A stretch of DNA of 64,000 bases from Rhinopithecus roxellana (lineage: Eukaryota > Chordata > Mammalia > Primates > Cercopithecidae), in NCBI RefSeq assembly GCF_007565055.1, contig NC_044557.1:141860493-141924492 (forward strand). The letters are read 5' to 3'. This document shows positions 22,411 through 33,465 of this stretch, piece after piece. The notes under the pieces were generated by a model, which did no database searches, was not told the DNA's origin, and was given only the letters and a program-made list of their open reading frames with translations. Numbering within the stretch: position 1 is the stretch's first letter; every line of letters starts with the position of its first letter. Both the position numbers and the translations under genes were made by a program.

Positions 22411-22707
22411 TGGACTGGACGCGGTGGCTCATGCCTGTAATCCCAGCACTTTGGGAGGCCGAGGTGGGCGGATCACAAGGTCTGGAGTTTGGGACCAGCC
22501 AGGCCAACATAGTGAAACCCCGTCTCTACTAAAAATACAAAAGTTAGCCGGGCATGGTGGTGCATGCCTGTAGTCTCAGCTACTCGGGAGGCTGAGGCAG
22601 GAGAATCTCTTGAACCTGGGAGGCAGAGGTTGTGGTAAGCCGAGATCACGCCACTGCACTCCAGCCTGGGCAACAGAGTGAGACTCTGTCTCAAAAAAAA
22701 AGAAAAA
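22411..22707 (+). mobile_element. AluS
   Basis: GGACGCGGTGGCTCATGCCT with both arms. Target-site duplication AAAAATGTTTAATA at 22397-22410 and 22708-22721. Confidence 0.95.
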
Positions 22708-22721
22708 AAAAATGTTTAATA

Positions 22722-23052
22722 CATAAATTTATTGCAGTTACAAATTCCTATGAGAACCAATAGTGAAAAATAAAGGGATGACATTATCAAAACATTTTCA
22801 TTGTTAATAAGGGTAAACTCAGCAAACTTGGAAAACTGAACACACAGCAACAATGATCAAAATCATATGGTCTTGAGTTATCACAGTCTGAAAAAAGAAT
22901 CCAACCTGTACGGCAAGGGAAAACCACAAAATAAATTGTCTTCCAAATAGTTGGCTAACAGGCTGGAACAAAAATCATGTTAGATACATAAATGCATGGA
23001 AACAAACAGTATAATAAATTCCAGCTGTATCAAAAAGTAAAAGCACTTTTTT
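22722..23052. other. Unassigned AT-rich sequence
   Basis: About 330 bp. AACAGTATAATAAATTCCAG suggests possible old L1, but not enough to call it. Confidence 0.35.
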
Positions 23053-23069
23053 AAAAAACGGAAGAGTGG

Positions 23070-23373
23070 GCCGGGCGCGGTGGCTCAAGCCTGTAATCCC
23101 AGCACTTTGGGAGGCCGAGACGGGCGGATCACGAGGTCAGGAGATCGAGACCAACCTGGCTAACATGGTGAAACCCCGTCTCTACTAAAAAATACAAAAA
23201 ACTAGCCGGGCTAGGTGGCGGGCGCCTGTAATCCCAGCTACTCAGGAGGCTGAGGCAGGAGAATGGCGTGAACCCGGGAGGCGGAGCTTGCAGTGAGCTG
23301 AGATCCAGCCACTGCACTCCAGCCTGGGCAACAGAGCGAGACTCCGTCTCAAAAATAAAACAAAACAAAACAA
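23070..23373 (+). mobile_element. AluY, Old World monkey type
   Basis: GGTGGCTCAAGCCTGTAATC, CACGAGGTCAGGAGATCGAG and GAGATCCAGCCACTGCACTC. Target-site duplication AAAAAACGGAAGAGTGG (17 bp) at 23053-23069 and 23374-23390. Young. Confidence 0.96.
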
Positions 23374-23432
23374 AAAAAACGGAAGAGTGGTTTATCTGTC
23401 TCATATGAGAAAAAGAACATGCATTTTTATTT

Positions 23433-23632
23433 TCCTTTTTAAGACAGTGTCTCGCTCTGTTGCCCAGGTTGGATTGCAGTGGTGTGATCATGGCTTACTG
23501 CAACCTCAATCTTCCAGGGTCAAGCAGTCCTCCCATCTCAGACTCCCAAGTAGCTGTGACTACGGGCACGCGTCACCATGCCTGGCTAATTTTTTAATTG
23601 TTTGTGGAGACACAGTCTCACTATGCTGCCCA
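23433..23632 (-). mobile_element. AluJ, truncated
   Basis: AAGACAGTGTCTCGCTCTGT to GAGACACAGTCTCACTATGC. The left arm is mostly missing. Lies only about 60 bp from the plus-strand AluY, forming an inverted pair. Confidence 0.88.
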
Positions 23633-23779
23633 ACCTGGAGAACATACACTTCTAATCACTGCAGAAAACAAAGGTTGTTATCAGAAGCAGGGGGGATTAA
23701 TTGAACATATTTAAATGTTTTAACATTCATGCAACAAAATAAAAATGCTAGAAAGAAAACTTTCTAGTATAGGATAGAT

Positions 23780-24714
23780 ATGTTACAAATATAACCTGAT
23801 AATAGCTTTCTTCCAAAATATATGAAAAATACATGATGATGTAAGTCAATAAACACTTTCCACTTGATGAATGGACAGTTTGCAGTTAAGAAAATTTAGA
23901 CTACATCTTTTGTGTTTTTGAAAATCACAGTTTTATTAATTAAACTCAACTCACATGAAGACCCCCTTACAGATGCATTAAACTGGAAGACATTTTTTAT
24001 TTTTTATTTTATTTTATTTTTTTTGAGACGGAGTCTCACTCTGTCGCCCAGGCTGGCGTGCAATGATGCGATCTTGGCTCACTGTGACCTCCACCTCCCA
24101 GGTTCAAGTGATTCTCCTGCCTCAGCCTCACGAGTAGTTGGGATTACAGGCAACTACCATCACACCCAGCCTGTTTTTGTATTTTTAGTAGAGACAGGGT
24201 TTCACCATATTGTCCAGACTGGTCTCAAACTCCAACCTCATGTGATCCACCCGTCTCGGCCTCTGAAAGTGCTGGGATGACATGCTTGAGCCTCCACGCC
24301 CGGCCTGGAAGACATTTTTTAACTCGTAAAACCCAACCTGGACAAGTCTTTGGGAGGAAGGCAGATGTATATTTTATATGTTAATGGTAGAAATGTAAAA
24401 TGGTTACATATTTCTGGGGGGTAATCTATAACATGCTCTTCGACGTATTACCCATTCCTTCCCCTGAGAAAAGAAAACTAACTTATAAAGCAATTTTCAT
24501 GGCAGCCTTACCTATAATGGGAAAAATTAGCTTCAGTTCAAATGCCCAATAGTATTAAAATGTTTAAGTAAACCATGGTGTATTACCATATACAAATTAA
24601 AATGGCAAGTAAATGGAGGATGTAACACATAGATATGTTTATGTGAAACAAGGTGAAGTAAACAACTTGAACCCATGATCACTTTATAGAATTATATAGA
24701 TACATATAAATGTA
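23780..24714 (+). mobile_element. Ancient L1 3' fragment (L1M-like), split by an Alu
   Basis: TAATAGCTTTCTTCCAAAAT on the left; ATGGTAGAAATGTAAAATGG and AATGCCCAATAGTATTAAAA on the right resemble the ORF2 end and 3' UTR of old L1. The Alu at 24000-24304 interrupts it. Confidence 0.65.
24000..24304 (-). mobile_element. AluS
   Basis: TTTTATTTTATTTT tail complement, GAGACGGAGTCTCACTCTGT, ending CCACGCCCGGCC. Target-site duplication CTGGAAGACATTTTTTA (17 bp) at 23983-23999 and 24305-24321. Confidence 0.95.
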
Positions 24715-24990
24715 GGCCAGGTGCAGTGGCTCCCAACTGTAATCCCAGCACTTTGGGAGGCCAAGGCAGGTGAATTGCTTGAGTTCAGTAGTTCCAGACC
24801 AGCCTGAGCAACATGATGAAACTCTGTCTCTACAAAAAATAAAAAACAAATTAGCCAGGTGTGGTGGCACAAGCCTGTAGTCCCAGCTACTTGGGAGGCT
24901 GAGGCAGAAGGATCGATTGAGGTTGAGGCTGCAGTGAGCCATGATCACACCACTGCAGTCCAGTCTGGGCTACTGAGTAAGACCCAGACA
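24715..24990 (+). mobile_element. AluJ
   Basis: GGCCAGGTGCAGTGGCTCCC, GAATTGCTTGAGTTCAGTAG and AGGATCGATTGAGGTTGAGG. The A-tail is lost. Confidence 0.9.
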
Positions 24991-25002
24991 TTTATATTTC
25001 TT

Positions 25003-25066
25003 TTTCCTGGTATGTCATATATATATAATATATATGTATATATTTCCTGGTTTGTCATATATATAT
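25003..25066 (+). repeat. 40-bp-spaced duplication with (TA)n
   Basis: TTTCCTGGTATGTCATATAT (25003) recurs as TTTCCTGGTTTGTCATATAT (25043), with TA-rich sequence between. Recent-looking slippage in an unstable AT stretch. Confidence 0.85.
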
Positions 25067-25070
25067 GACA

Positions 25071-27261
25071 GCACCTGTCTTAATAGCTTAGGCGATTTCT
25101 GTTTACTAATTGCTTTAATTGGCTTCCAAATTCTGGTCCTTACATCTCATGTCTACATCTCCATTCATTTCTCTAGTGTGAAAAAAAAGGAAAAAACTGA
25201 AAATCTCAAGAGGATTCCAGGAAATCAAAACAATGAATTACTGAATAAAGAATTTGAAAGAGAAAATAGATGCATACTAAAAAAAGAATTTTGTTTAGTG
25301 AGATAAAAGTAATAATGAAGGCATGTTGATAACGGGGGAGGCTATATATATATGAGGGGAGGGATATATTGGAAATCTCTGTATCTTCCTCTCAATCTTG
25401 CTGTGAACCTAAAACTACTCTAAAAAATATTTTGAAAAGGGATAATGATGTAGTAAACATGTTCTGTGATTTAAAAAGAGAGACTTTTCATAACCACCTC
25501 CCTCCACCTCTACACACAGAGTCATGTCTGTCTTCATTCCCTTACTCAATAATTTGTACAGACACAACCACTGGGCTCCAGTAATCCTAAAGTTTCTAGA
25601 AAATCAAGCACAAAAAAAAGTTAAAACCCTGAGGGAATAAAAGAATTCCTTTGTATCCATTGCCTTTCTCAGGAAGTGAACTAACAAATTCGCTGCTTTT
25701 AAAGAAGGAAATTTTCTCAATGAAATTGGTTCCAAATCTTCGTTAGGTCGACTGTCCCCAGTAAAGCTCACCCGTCAGACTTCTTAGCTGATGCCTGTTC
25801 TGACTATTCCTTATCTTTAGTACAGAAACCAAGGTGAGTGACCTTTAAAAAACATGTTACACTGTTGTCATGTCTCCTATTTGGTACTCCAGGTAAAAAC
25901 GATAAACCAGGAAAAATAAAGTAAAATTCAACCTCAGGTTTGTGGATCCAGAATGCATAATTATGAGTCTGTACTATCTACATGCATGTTATGAGCTTCA
26001 AGGACAATAACCATAAAGCAAAGACTTAAAAGATATTATCATCAGAATAATTGTAATTCACTTGATCTCTCAATGTAACAAAATACTTCAATCTACTGTC
26101 CCAAGCCATTATTATGTCTTACACTCAGCATATTGGTTTGCATACCATTAAATATTTATTTTCTACAGTGCTTTCTGGAAGGCAAACAAAGCAGCCACTC
26201 TGCTACTTTATATTGATTCCTGACTTGTCCTTAGGAAAAGCTTTCAGGAAGTTTAATAGGTTTGAAAGATACTTAGATTTACCCTGTGATTGGCAAACAT
26301 ACTTCCTTCTTTTTATTTCAATAAGAGAGTACTACAACTTAGATCTTTATTGTTTAATCTAGTCAGTGCTGCCATTATTAATCAAGATCTCAGATGACAC
26401 TTGTTCTGAACTGTAACTGATCTATTCAGAAGAATATGAAAACAGTAAAGAGGGCAACTGTGCATGCTTTTACCGGACACGATTTTAATTGCTTTAAAAG
26501 GAAGTTATGCAACCAATGAGAAATGGAGCCTTTTGGAGTGGCCTGAAGCTAAAGGTTTCAGGTGTATTTTTGCTTTCTTTGAAGAAAGAACTGAATCATT
26601 TTATTTAATAAAAAGGCCGTTTATCAAGAATTGCTTAAAGCTGCTTTAAACCTGAGTTTGCAATTTATAGAATATATTCAAGCAGCCTCAGTGCCCTTTT
26701 AATTGGATGGTTTTCACAGATTTATCCAATGAGAATTCCCTTTGGTTCAAGTATATATGTCTTTTCTTCCATAAAGCAGATTCAAATGAAAGAGTGCAAT
26801 CTGTTATATGAGACTTATCAGTTCTACATTTGATGTGATAAATTTATAAGGAAGGCCAATTGTTATGAAAAATACATTGAAATACATGATAGTCATTTAC
26901 TGTTTTATAAAGCTCATCTAAAACTATTTACTAAAAAGAAACTGTTTCTTTTTATATGTACTTTACTTTGTACTTTAACCCTTCATATGTCCTTTAAGAG
27001 AAGAAAAAACGTCATTTAGATTTATCCACTTATTTCCTATTTCAGGTGGTCCTCATTCATTCTTGTAGATCCAAGTTACCATCTGTTATTATTTCCTTTG
27101 TCACTTGGAGAATCTTCAGAACTATTTCTTCCTGTATGTAGCATGTACAGATACTCTAAAAAAGTCCATTATATGATGTATAAAACAAAGCATACAATGT
27201 AGTCTCTGCCCTAATCATCTGTAATTTATATAAAACCTTTTGTTTTTTTAATTTTTGTTTG
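25071..27261. other. Repeat-poor block, 2.2 kb
   Basis: No Alu, L1, LTR or MIR could be recognised, unlike most of the window. AT-rich with many homeodomain-like TAAT sites. No exon with paired splice sites or a long frame was seen. It could be conserved non-coding sequence or simply very old DNA. Confidence 0.45.
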
Positions 27262-27567
27262 GTTATTTTATTTTATTTTATGTTTTTGAGATAGAATCTT
27301 GCTCTACCCCAGACTGGAGTGCAGTAGCGTGGTCTTGGCTCACTGCAACCTCTGCCTCCCAGGTTCAAGTGATTCTCCTGCTTCAGCCTCTCCATTAGCT
27401 GGGATTACAGACAGCACCACCATGCCTGGCTAATTTTTGTAGTTTTAGTAGAAATGGGGTTTCACCCTGTTGGCCAGGCTGATCTTGAACTCCTGACCTC
27501 AGGTGATCTGCCCACCTTGGCCTCCCAAACTGTTGGGATTACAGATGTGAGCCACTGCACCCTGCCT
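27262..27567 (-). mobile_element. AluS, diverged
   Basis: TTTTATTTTATG tail complement, GAGATAGAATCTTGCTCTAC, ending CACTGCACCCTGCC. Confidence 0.93.
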
Positions 27568-27841
27568 AATTGGTTTTTTATTATTTAGACTCCACATATC
27601 ATTTTTCTTACTATGGTGATATGAAATAGCGATTAACCTTGAAATGTCATTTATTTTTCTTTATTACATTTCCCTTAAGAACTACAATAAATTATTTTAC
27701 TGAAAAACATTGTCCTTAATGTACCATGAGCTAATCATTCAAGAATTGTGACTAAATTATCTAAATTATTTCAGTGTAATCACCTGACGTTCTAGGTAAG
27801 CCCTCTGTCACATTCTCTGCTTCACACATGCCACTGATTAG
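27568..27841. other. Unassigned sequence
   Basis: AT-rich, with nothing recognised. Confidence 0.35.
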
Positions 27842-27854
27842 AAGATGAGATTAT

Positions 27855-28143
27855 TGCCCAAGCACGGTGGCTCATGCCTGTAATCCCAGCACTTTGGGAG
27901 CCGAGGTGGGTGGATCACGAGGTCAGGAGTTCAAGACCAGCCTAGCCAACACAGTGAAACCCCATCTCTACTAAACATACAAAAAATTAGCTGAGCGTGG
28001 TGGCGGGCACCTATACTCCCAGCTACTCAGGAGGCTGAGGCAGGAGAATAACCTGAACTTGCAGTGAGCTGAGATTGCACCATTGCACTCCAGTCTGGGT
28101 GACACTGCGAGACTCTTGTCTCAAAAAAAAAAAAAAAAAAAAA
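27855..28143 (+). mobile_element. Alu with internal right-arm deletion
   Basis: TGCCCAAGCACGGTGGCTCA. The right arm lacks about 20 bp around CCTGAACTTGCAGTGAGC. About 22-A tail. Flanking repeat AGAT(G/C)AGATTAT at about 27844 and 28144. Confidence 0.92.
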
Positions 28144-28149
28144 AGATCA

Positions 28150-28640
28150 GATTATCTTTAAAAAAAGTAGTCAACTGGAGTTCCACTTTTGGTAGTGGTA
28201 GGGTAGCTGGCATCAAACTAGATCTCCTGCAGATCAAAATTATATACTGTGAAAAAAATGTAAATAATGTCTATCTGAAGGCACTGGAGAGTGTCTAGAA
28301 GCAGGGAGGAACAAGAAGGGAATCCTTTAAAGAAGGGAACTATATATAGTTTTTCAGTTGAGGATACTCCCCCGACCTTGTGGTAGAAAGAAGCTAGAAC
28401 TGAAGCTAAAACCACAATTTTAATTGCTTGAAGAATTAAAGGACAGAATTTGGGACTGCCAATATGACTGGATTATGAGGGGAGAAATTTCTGAAAGATG
28501 GTAACCACTGATATGGGAGCCTCTAAATCCATTTGTAAACTCTACACACATTCCTGCAGACCTCCAAACTGTGTATGTAGGAAACTCCAAGGAACCCAAC
28601 CAGGAGGCTGAAAAACTGAGTAGAGATTTCAGCTAATGCC
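28150..28640. other. Unassigned sequence left of the long L1
   Basis: May be the 5' UTR of the L1 that follows, but identity cannot be judged by eye. Confidence 0.35.
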
Positions 28641-29229
28641 CTGACAAGGGAGATAAAATTTTGGGTTTGAGTCCAGCTAGGTAACTCCTGCTAAAACAAA
28701 ACTTAACACTCAGCCAAAAAAATAAGAAAAGCAAGACTATTTAAAATGTATCATCAAATGCAACAGATGCAATCAAAACTTACTAGACAGGCATGCAAAG
28801 AAACAGCATATCTCTTGACCCAGGGTCAAGAAAAATTCAATCAATAGAAATCTATCCTAATATGTCTCAAATGTTGGAATTAACAGAAAAGATCTTTTTA
28901 AAACTGTTTTAAATATATTTAAGATCTTAAAAGATAGTATCACTGGAAAAATAAAAACAGAAAGAACCAAAGTAAATTCTAGAATGAAAAAATAACTAAG
29001 TCTTTAAAATGAGCTTAACAGCAGATTGGAAACAGTAAAAGAACAGATTAGTGAATTTAAAAATAAAAGATCAACAGAAATTATCGAATCTGAAAAACAG
29101 AGAAGAAAAAGAAATTGAGAAAAGCAAGTAAAGGAATTATGAAGAAACATCAAACATATGAACACAGATATACTTAGAGTCCCAGAAAGAGAGGAGGTAG
29201 GAAACGGGGTAGAAAAATATTTGAAAAAT

Positions 29230-29526
29230 GAGCCAGGTGCAGTGGCTCATGACTGTAATTCCAGCACTTTGGGAGGCCGAGGTGGGTGGATCACTTGAGG
29301 TCAGGAGTTCAAGACCAGCCCGGCCAAGATGGCGAAACCCCATCTCTACTAAAAATACAAAAATTAGCCAGACATGGTGGCACACACCTGTAATTGCAGC
29401 TACTCGGGAGGCTGAGACAGGAGAATCACTTGAACCCGGGAGACAGAGGTTGCAGTGAACCAAGATCATGCCACTGCATTCCAGCCAGGGTGACACAGCA
29501 AAACTGTGTCTCAAAAAAAAAGAAAA
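29230..29526 (+). mobile_element. AluS
   Basis: GAGCCAGGTGCAGTGGCTCA with both arms. Flanked by GAAAAATATTTGAAA-type repeats at about 29212 and 29529, its target-site duplication in the L1. Confidence 0.94.
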
Positions 29527-29872
29527 AGAAAAATATTTGAAACATTGTGGCTAAAAATTTCCCAAAATTGGGGAAAATATAATTGTACAGATCTAAGAAG
29601 TTCAACAAACATAAGCAGAAATAAAAGTACAGAAAACTATGCCTAGATACATCATAGTAAAATAATTTTTTAAAAAGATCAACAAAATCTGGAAAATATC
29701 CATAGATAAACTACACATGAGTAAAAGGGGATTGATTAATCAAATTTTGACAAGTCAAGAGAAATAATAGGTTCTAGGAGACCATGGAATTACATCTCTC
29801 AGGTGCTGAAAGAAAAGCCTGTCCACCCAATTCCACATCCAATGAAAATGCCCTTCAAAAATGAAAGTGAAG

Positions 29873-30164
29873 GGCCAGGCACAGTGTCTCTCTCACGCCT
29901 GTAATCCCAGCACCCTGGGAGGCTGAGGCGGGCGGACCACGAGGTCAGGAGATGGAGACCACGGTGAAACCCCTTCTCTACTACAAATACAAAAAAAAAA
30001 AAAAAATTAGCCGGGCGCAGTGGCGGGCGCCTATAGTCCCAGTTACTCGGGAAACTGAGGCAGGAGACTGGCGTGAACCGGAAGGTGGAGCTTGCAGTGA
30101 TCAGAGATCACGCCACTGCATTCCAGCCTGGGGGACAGAGCCAGACTCTGTCTCAAAAAAAAAA
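29873..30164 (+). mobile_element. AluY-like with internal deletion
   Basis: GGGCCAGGCACAGTGTCTCT. Bases after GGAGATGGAGACC are lost up to ACGGTGAAACC. The middle A-run is long (29990-30005). Confidence 0.92.
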
Positions 30165-30616
30165 GTAAACACATTCTCAAATAATGAAAGTGAGAGAATG
30201 AGTCACCAGCCAACATGCACTACAAGAAATGCTAAAGAAGATTCTTCAGACGACAAAGGAAATAATAGCAGATGGTAACTTGGATCTACAAGAATGAATA
30301 AAGACCACCAGAAATGGTAAATATGTGGATATATATAAATGGGTACATTTTTTCTTCTCTTATTTAAAGGACATATGAAGAGTTAAAGTAAAAATTATTA
30401 CACTCTATCGTAGAATTTACGAAATAAGCAGATGTAATATGTATGATAAAATAGCACAAAAATTGGGCAGATAAAATTATGCAGTTGCAAGACATATTTT
30501 ACATGTAATGATGTAATATTAACTTTAAGCAGATTGTACTACAATTAAGGATGCATACTGCAATCTCTAGAATCACCACTAAAATTGATGTAAAGAAGTA
30601 GAACTAAAAATTCAGG

Positions 30617-30910
30617 GGCCAGGTATGGTGGTTTATACCTATTATCTCAGCACTTTGGGAGGCCAAGGTGGAAGGATCAAGAGTTCAACAGCAGCCTAGG
30701 CAACAAAGCAAGACTCCATCTCTACAAAAATTAAAAAAAAAAAAAAAAAAAAAGTTGGGTGCAGTGGCATGTACCTGCAGCCTTAGTTGCTTGGAAGGCT
30801 TAGACAGGAGGATCACTTGAGCCCAGGATTTCGAGGCTACAGTGAACTGTCATTACACCACCACACTCCACCCTGGGCTGGGTGACAGAATGAGACTCTA
30901 GAGAAAAAAA
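30617..30910 (+). mobile_element. AluJ
   Basis: GGGCCAGGTATGGTGGTTTA, a long middle A-stretch (30731-30752) and GATCACTTGAGCCCAGGATT. The tail is reduced to about 9 A's. Confidence 0.9.
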
Positions 30911-32674
30911 AATCAATAGAGAATTGAAATGAATTACTAAAATATTGTATTACACAAAAGAAGGCACAAAAAGAGGAGCAGAGAAACAAATATCAGACTG
31001 GACAAATAAGAAACAAATAACAAAATGACAGCCCTAAATCCAAAAGCATTTATCATTATATGTAAGTTAAAATGTAGAGATTGTCAGAATGAATTTTAAA
31101 AAGCAAGAATCAAAGATATGTTGTCTACAAGAGATGCACTTTAATTATAAAACACGAATAGTTTGAGGGTAGATGAATAGAAAGGATATACCATGTAAAC
31201 AGAAACCATAAAAAAGCTGGAAAGGCTTTTTTAACAATTAAAAAAATACAGTTTAAGAGAAAGAGTTTCACCAGAAATAAACACGTTGTATAATAATATA
31301 AAAGGGTCATTAATCAAGGAGTCACTATCATGAAAGTATTTGTACCTGATAATAGACCATCAAAATATAATAAGCCCAAATTGACAGAACTAAGGGGAAA
31401 AACAGACAAGTTCACAGTTTTGAGTGAGACTTTAACACAGCCCTCTCAGTAAACAGTCAGATAGCAAAAAATCGATAAGAATTGAGAATGTCTGAAAAAC
31501 ATTATCGAACAACTCGGCCTAACTGACGTTTATAGAGCGCTATACCTAACAACTTCAGGATATTATATTTGCATATAGAACATTTATCAAGACAGAACAT
31601 AAGTTAGGACCCGAAAGAAGTCTTAGTAAATTTCAAAAGGTTGAAGTCTTACAGAATATATTCTCGGATTATAATTAGACTATAAGTAAATATCTAAAAG
31701 AACTTCCAAATAGTTAGAAATTAAACGGTGTGCTAAATGTGTTGAAGAAGAAATCATAAGAAAAATTAGGAAAAAAATGGAACTGAATGATCACAAAAGT
31801 ACATTCCTTCCAAAAATCTAAATTCCCAAATAGAAGTTTGTGAGACTGAGGTAAAGCATGGTTTAGAAGAAAATTTAGAGCTTTCAATGGCTACATTAAA
31901 TAAAATTTTCAAATCAATGATCTTTCTACTTAGAAAGCTAGAAAAAATAGGAGAAATGAAATCTACAGTAAGTAAGAGAATAAAATAAATAAGAGTAAAA
32001 ACCAACAATATAGAAAGCAGACACAATAGAGAAACTTAACAAAGTCAAAGTTGATTCTTTACAAAAATTAATGAAATGGGTATATCCTGGTGAGACTGAT
32101 AAAATGGAGGAGTGGGACGAGAGACCATAAGAGAAAGAACACACATGACCTATGTGAGGAATAAGAGGTAATAGGAGACTATTATAATTGACTTTATGTC
32201 AATAAATGTGACAACTAAGATGAAATGAAAAGTTACTCAGAAAACCGCTTATCACACTTGATACAAGATGAAATAGAAAATGTGAATAACTGTATATCTA
32301 TCACATAAGCTCTTTCAGAAAACAGGAAAAATAAATACTTCTCAATTCATTTTACAAGGCCATCAAAATACTGTTATCTGACTTTGTCAGCGTAACTCTA
32401 ACAATGACATGAACAAAGGAAATTAGAGACCACTGTTCCTAATACAAGCACAATAATCATTAACAAAATATTAACCAACTTATCCAATAATATGTTAAAA
32501 AGGTAACATATCATGACCAAGTGGGGCTTCTTCCAGGAATGCAAAGGTGGTCAATATTTGAAAATTAGTGTAATTCGCTGTATTAACAGAATAAAGAAAA
32601 AAACCACATGATCATTTCAATAGATGCGCTTGTGATAAAACCTCGCAACAAACTGGGAATAAAAAGAAACTTCC

Positions 32675-32970
32675 AGGCCTCATGCCTATAATCCCAGCAC
32701 TCTGGAAGGCCAAGGTGGTTGGATCACTTGAGGTCGGGAGTTCGAGACCAGCCTGACCAACATGGAGAAACCCTGTCTCTACTAAAAATAAAAAATTAGC
32801 CAGGCATGGTGGCACATGCCTGTAATCCCAGCTACATGGGAGACTGAGGCAGGTGAATTGCTTGAACCCAGGAGGCGGTGGTTGCAGTGAGCAGAGATCA
32901 CGCCATTGCACTCCGGCCTGGGCAACAAGAGGGAAACTCTGTCTCAAAAAAAAAAAAAAGAAAGAAAGAA
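32675..32970 (+). mobile_element. AluS, 5'-truncated, (AAAG)n tail
   Basis: Lacks the first bases, starting AGGCCTCATGCCTATAATC. Tail AAAGAAAGAAAG. Repeat AAAGAAACTTCC on both sides. Confidence 0.93.
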
Positions 32971-33151
32971 AGAAAGAAACTTCCTCAACTTGATATAGAG
33001 CATCAGTCAATATCACACTTGATGGTTAAAGAGGCAACTCCTCTTACATGATTGGAAACCAGGCAAGGATGCCTCTTCTCCTTTAACTTCTATTCTATTG
33101 GTAGTCTGAACCAGTTTGATAAGCCAAAAAATGGAAATAAAAAACAGAACA

Positions 33152-33465
33152 GGCCGGGCGCGGTGGCTCAACTGTAATCCCAGCACTTTGGGAGGCCGAG
33201 ACGGGCGGATCACGAGGTCAGGAGATCGAGACCATCCTGGCTAACACGGTGAAACCCCCTCTCTACTAAAAAATACAAAAAACTAGCCGGGCGAGTTGGC
33301 GGGCACCTGTAGTCCCAGCTACTCGGGAGGCTGAGGCAGGAGAATGGCGTAAACCCGGGAGGCAAGAGCTTGCAGTGAGCTGAGATCCGGCCACTGCACT
33401 CCAGCCTGGGCAACAGAGCCAGACTCCGTCTCAGAAAAAAAAAAAAAAAACAAAAAAAACAAAAA
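33152..33465 (+). mobile_element. AluY, Old World monkey type
   Basis: GGCCGGGCGCGGTGGCTCAA, GAGACGGGCGGATCACGAGG and GAGATCCGGCCACTGCACTC. Repeat AAAAACAGAACA before and after. Young; the sequence CTCAACTG shows a small 5' deletion. Confidence 0.95.
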
